Shown in pieces: positions 62,870-64,000 of a stretch of 64,000 nt of DNA. Within the stretch, counting starts at the first letter, position 1. The number at the start of each line of letters is the position of its first letter. The translations under genes were made by a program, and so were the position numbers. The stretch lies in contig JAJHZJ010000399.1 in assembly GCA_023548195.1 (NCBI GenBank), positions 9,456,600 through 9,520,599 on the forward strand, read 5' to 3'. Source of the stretch: Bettongia penicillata ogilbyi. Its lineage: Eukaryota; Chordata; Mammalia; Diprotodontia; Potoroidae. The notes beneath the pieces were generated by a model. That model was not told the DNA's origin. It searched no databases and worked only from the letters and a program-made list of their open reading frames with translations.

Positions 62870-63300
62870 TGGACTGAAATTCTCCAACAATCACTCTTAC
62901 ATGTAAATCCTAGTTCTCACTCAAGTCATGAATGGATACTCAACTCAAATGGCTAAAGGCATATAGACCACAGAGCTTATAACTACACACCAGAAATAAT
63001 TTATTCAGGAAAAGAAATATCATCACAAAAAAAATGAATCTGATTATAGTTTGACAGATAGCATTGATATGGAATCATTCCTCTATCACAACCAGGCCAT
63101 TAACTTTTTAGAGTGAAGATCAAATTAATACAAAACTAAAATAAAAAAAGGCACAGTGAGCAATTCAGACAATTCCAACCTGATTCATTTGAACAAGGTA
63201 CTGATGCAGTCTGAACATTTTCCTTATAAATCTATGATGTTCATTATGGAAAAACTCCGTTATAATTAGTCTTTTTTCTCTGTTCTACAAACACTTTCTC
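62870..63300. other. Intergenic, nothing recognised
   Basis: No gene or clear family. Confidence 0.35.
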
Positions 63301-63302
63301 TT

Positions 63303-63545
63303 GGTTCAGCTGTTTCCTTCATGTCCTACTCTTTGTGACCTCATTTGTGGTTTTCTTGGCAAGGATACTGGAGTGGTTTGCCATTTCCTTTTCCAGTTCA
63401 TTTTACCGATAAAGAAATGGAGGCAAACAGGGTTAAGTTACTTGCCCAGAATCACACAGTTAGTAAGTATCTGAGGTGGGATTTGAACTCAGGTCTTCTG
63501 GACTACACTTAGTCCTGGAACTTTGTCCAGTAAGTCACCTAACAC
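63303..63545 (-). mobile_element. Marsupial SINE with RTE-like tail (antisense)
   Basis: 'ttcatgtcctactctttgtg', 'ggttttcttggcaaggatac', 'tggagtggtttgccatttcc', 'gggttaagttacttgcccag', 'gatttgaactcaggtcttct', 'gtccagtaagtcacctaac'. Confidence 0.9.
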
Positions 63546-63549
63546 TTTC

Positions 63550-64000
63550 TCTATACTTTCTTATCTGACTTCCACCCTGGCTTGCTGATAACACCCCAAA
63601 TTTCTCCATATACATCTTCCCCTATATACCTTGATCTCCCACAGAGATAGTCAAACAGCTTAAAATAAGGTAAGACTATTTTGGATTCAAGCCTTTCTTT
63701 TCATGAATGTTGCTGAAAGCTCAGCACGTTGTGGGAAATTCGTTCAGTGCCTCAGTTGGGAGAGATGAAATGTTTTAATAGCAGTGTTTATGTTCTCAGT
63801 TCATAGATAACTAAGAAATGGCAAGATTTTATATCAGGCTTTGAAATGAAAAATGTAACCCACTCAATATAAATACAAATTTCATCCATCTCATTCCCTT
63901 CCCCCCCAACCCAACCCTCAGGCTCTCAATATTATTAGTACTTCTCCAGCTTTTCCTTCTCACTCCCAGATTTCTGAGTCACTGCAGAGGGAGGGAGACC
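63550..64000. other. Intergenic to the window end
   Basis: Pyrimidine-rich at 63545-63650 and 63890-63970. No gene recognised. The window ends here. Confidence 0.35.

Overview
The window reads as nuclear DNA of a marsupial mammal. It is AT-rich and CpG-poor. It contains no long open reading frame. It is filled with interspersed repeats that are diagnostic as a set: (1) many copies of a tRNA-headed SINE whose head reads like GCAGCTAGGTGGCACAGTGG, whose body carries the CORE-type text GCCTCAGTTTCCTCATCTGT, and whose tail ends AAGAGTCGGACACGACTGA, a tail shared with RTE/BovB LINEs; (2) L1 3' ends of a type I associate with marsupials; (3) an RTE/BovB tail fragment; (4) old L2, MIR and CR1/L3 remnants; (5) hAT-type MITEs; and (6) two convincing solo LTRs plus one doubtful one. 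Family names come from memory, not from a database search. I cannot decide the species.

Layout. 1-7.7 kb: intergenic, with an older L1 that has a younger L1 inserted in it (2050-4035), L2 and MIR pieces. 7.86-9.42 kb: the only clearly GC/CpG-enriched block, with a TATA-like element, an AP-1 site and a good minus-strand splice donor at 8838/8837. This is the best candidate for a promoter and first exon, but the gene is not identifiable. 9.4-26 kb: L1 ORF2 fragment, a 517-bp solo LTR (11873-12389), a CR1/L3 remnant split by a SINE with a 12-bp target duplication, L2, MIR and microsatellites. 26.06-26.37 kb: a USP7 (HAUSP) C-terminal pseudogene with a stop codon and a 41-bp tandem duplication of its last codons. 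27-36 kb: many nested SINEs, a 320-bp minus-strand solo LTR inside a SINE (TSD CAAGT), and an unclassified threefold tandem repeat near 33.76-34.25 kb. 36-49 kb: RTE/BovB tail, L1 pieces, an L2 inside an L1, a 23-base C run, and a LINE C-terminal ORF with a Cys2-His2 motif. 49-64 kb: two composite CR1/L3-L2 copies with the same junction 3.4 kb apart, a minus-strand L1 5' region (57.5-59.4 kb), an L1 split by two SINEs, and further SINEs.

No protein-coding gene can be supported. The listed ORFs are chance ORFs, microsatellite ORFs or transposon remnants. No RNA gene, CRISPR array or coordinated gene system is visible. What is informative is the stratigraphy of nested insertions, the candidate promoter, the USP7 pseudogene and the local duplications. 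Element boundaries are estimates to about 10-30 bp unless a target-site duplication (TSD) is given.
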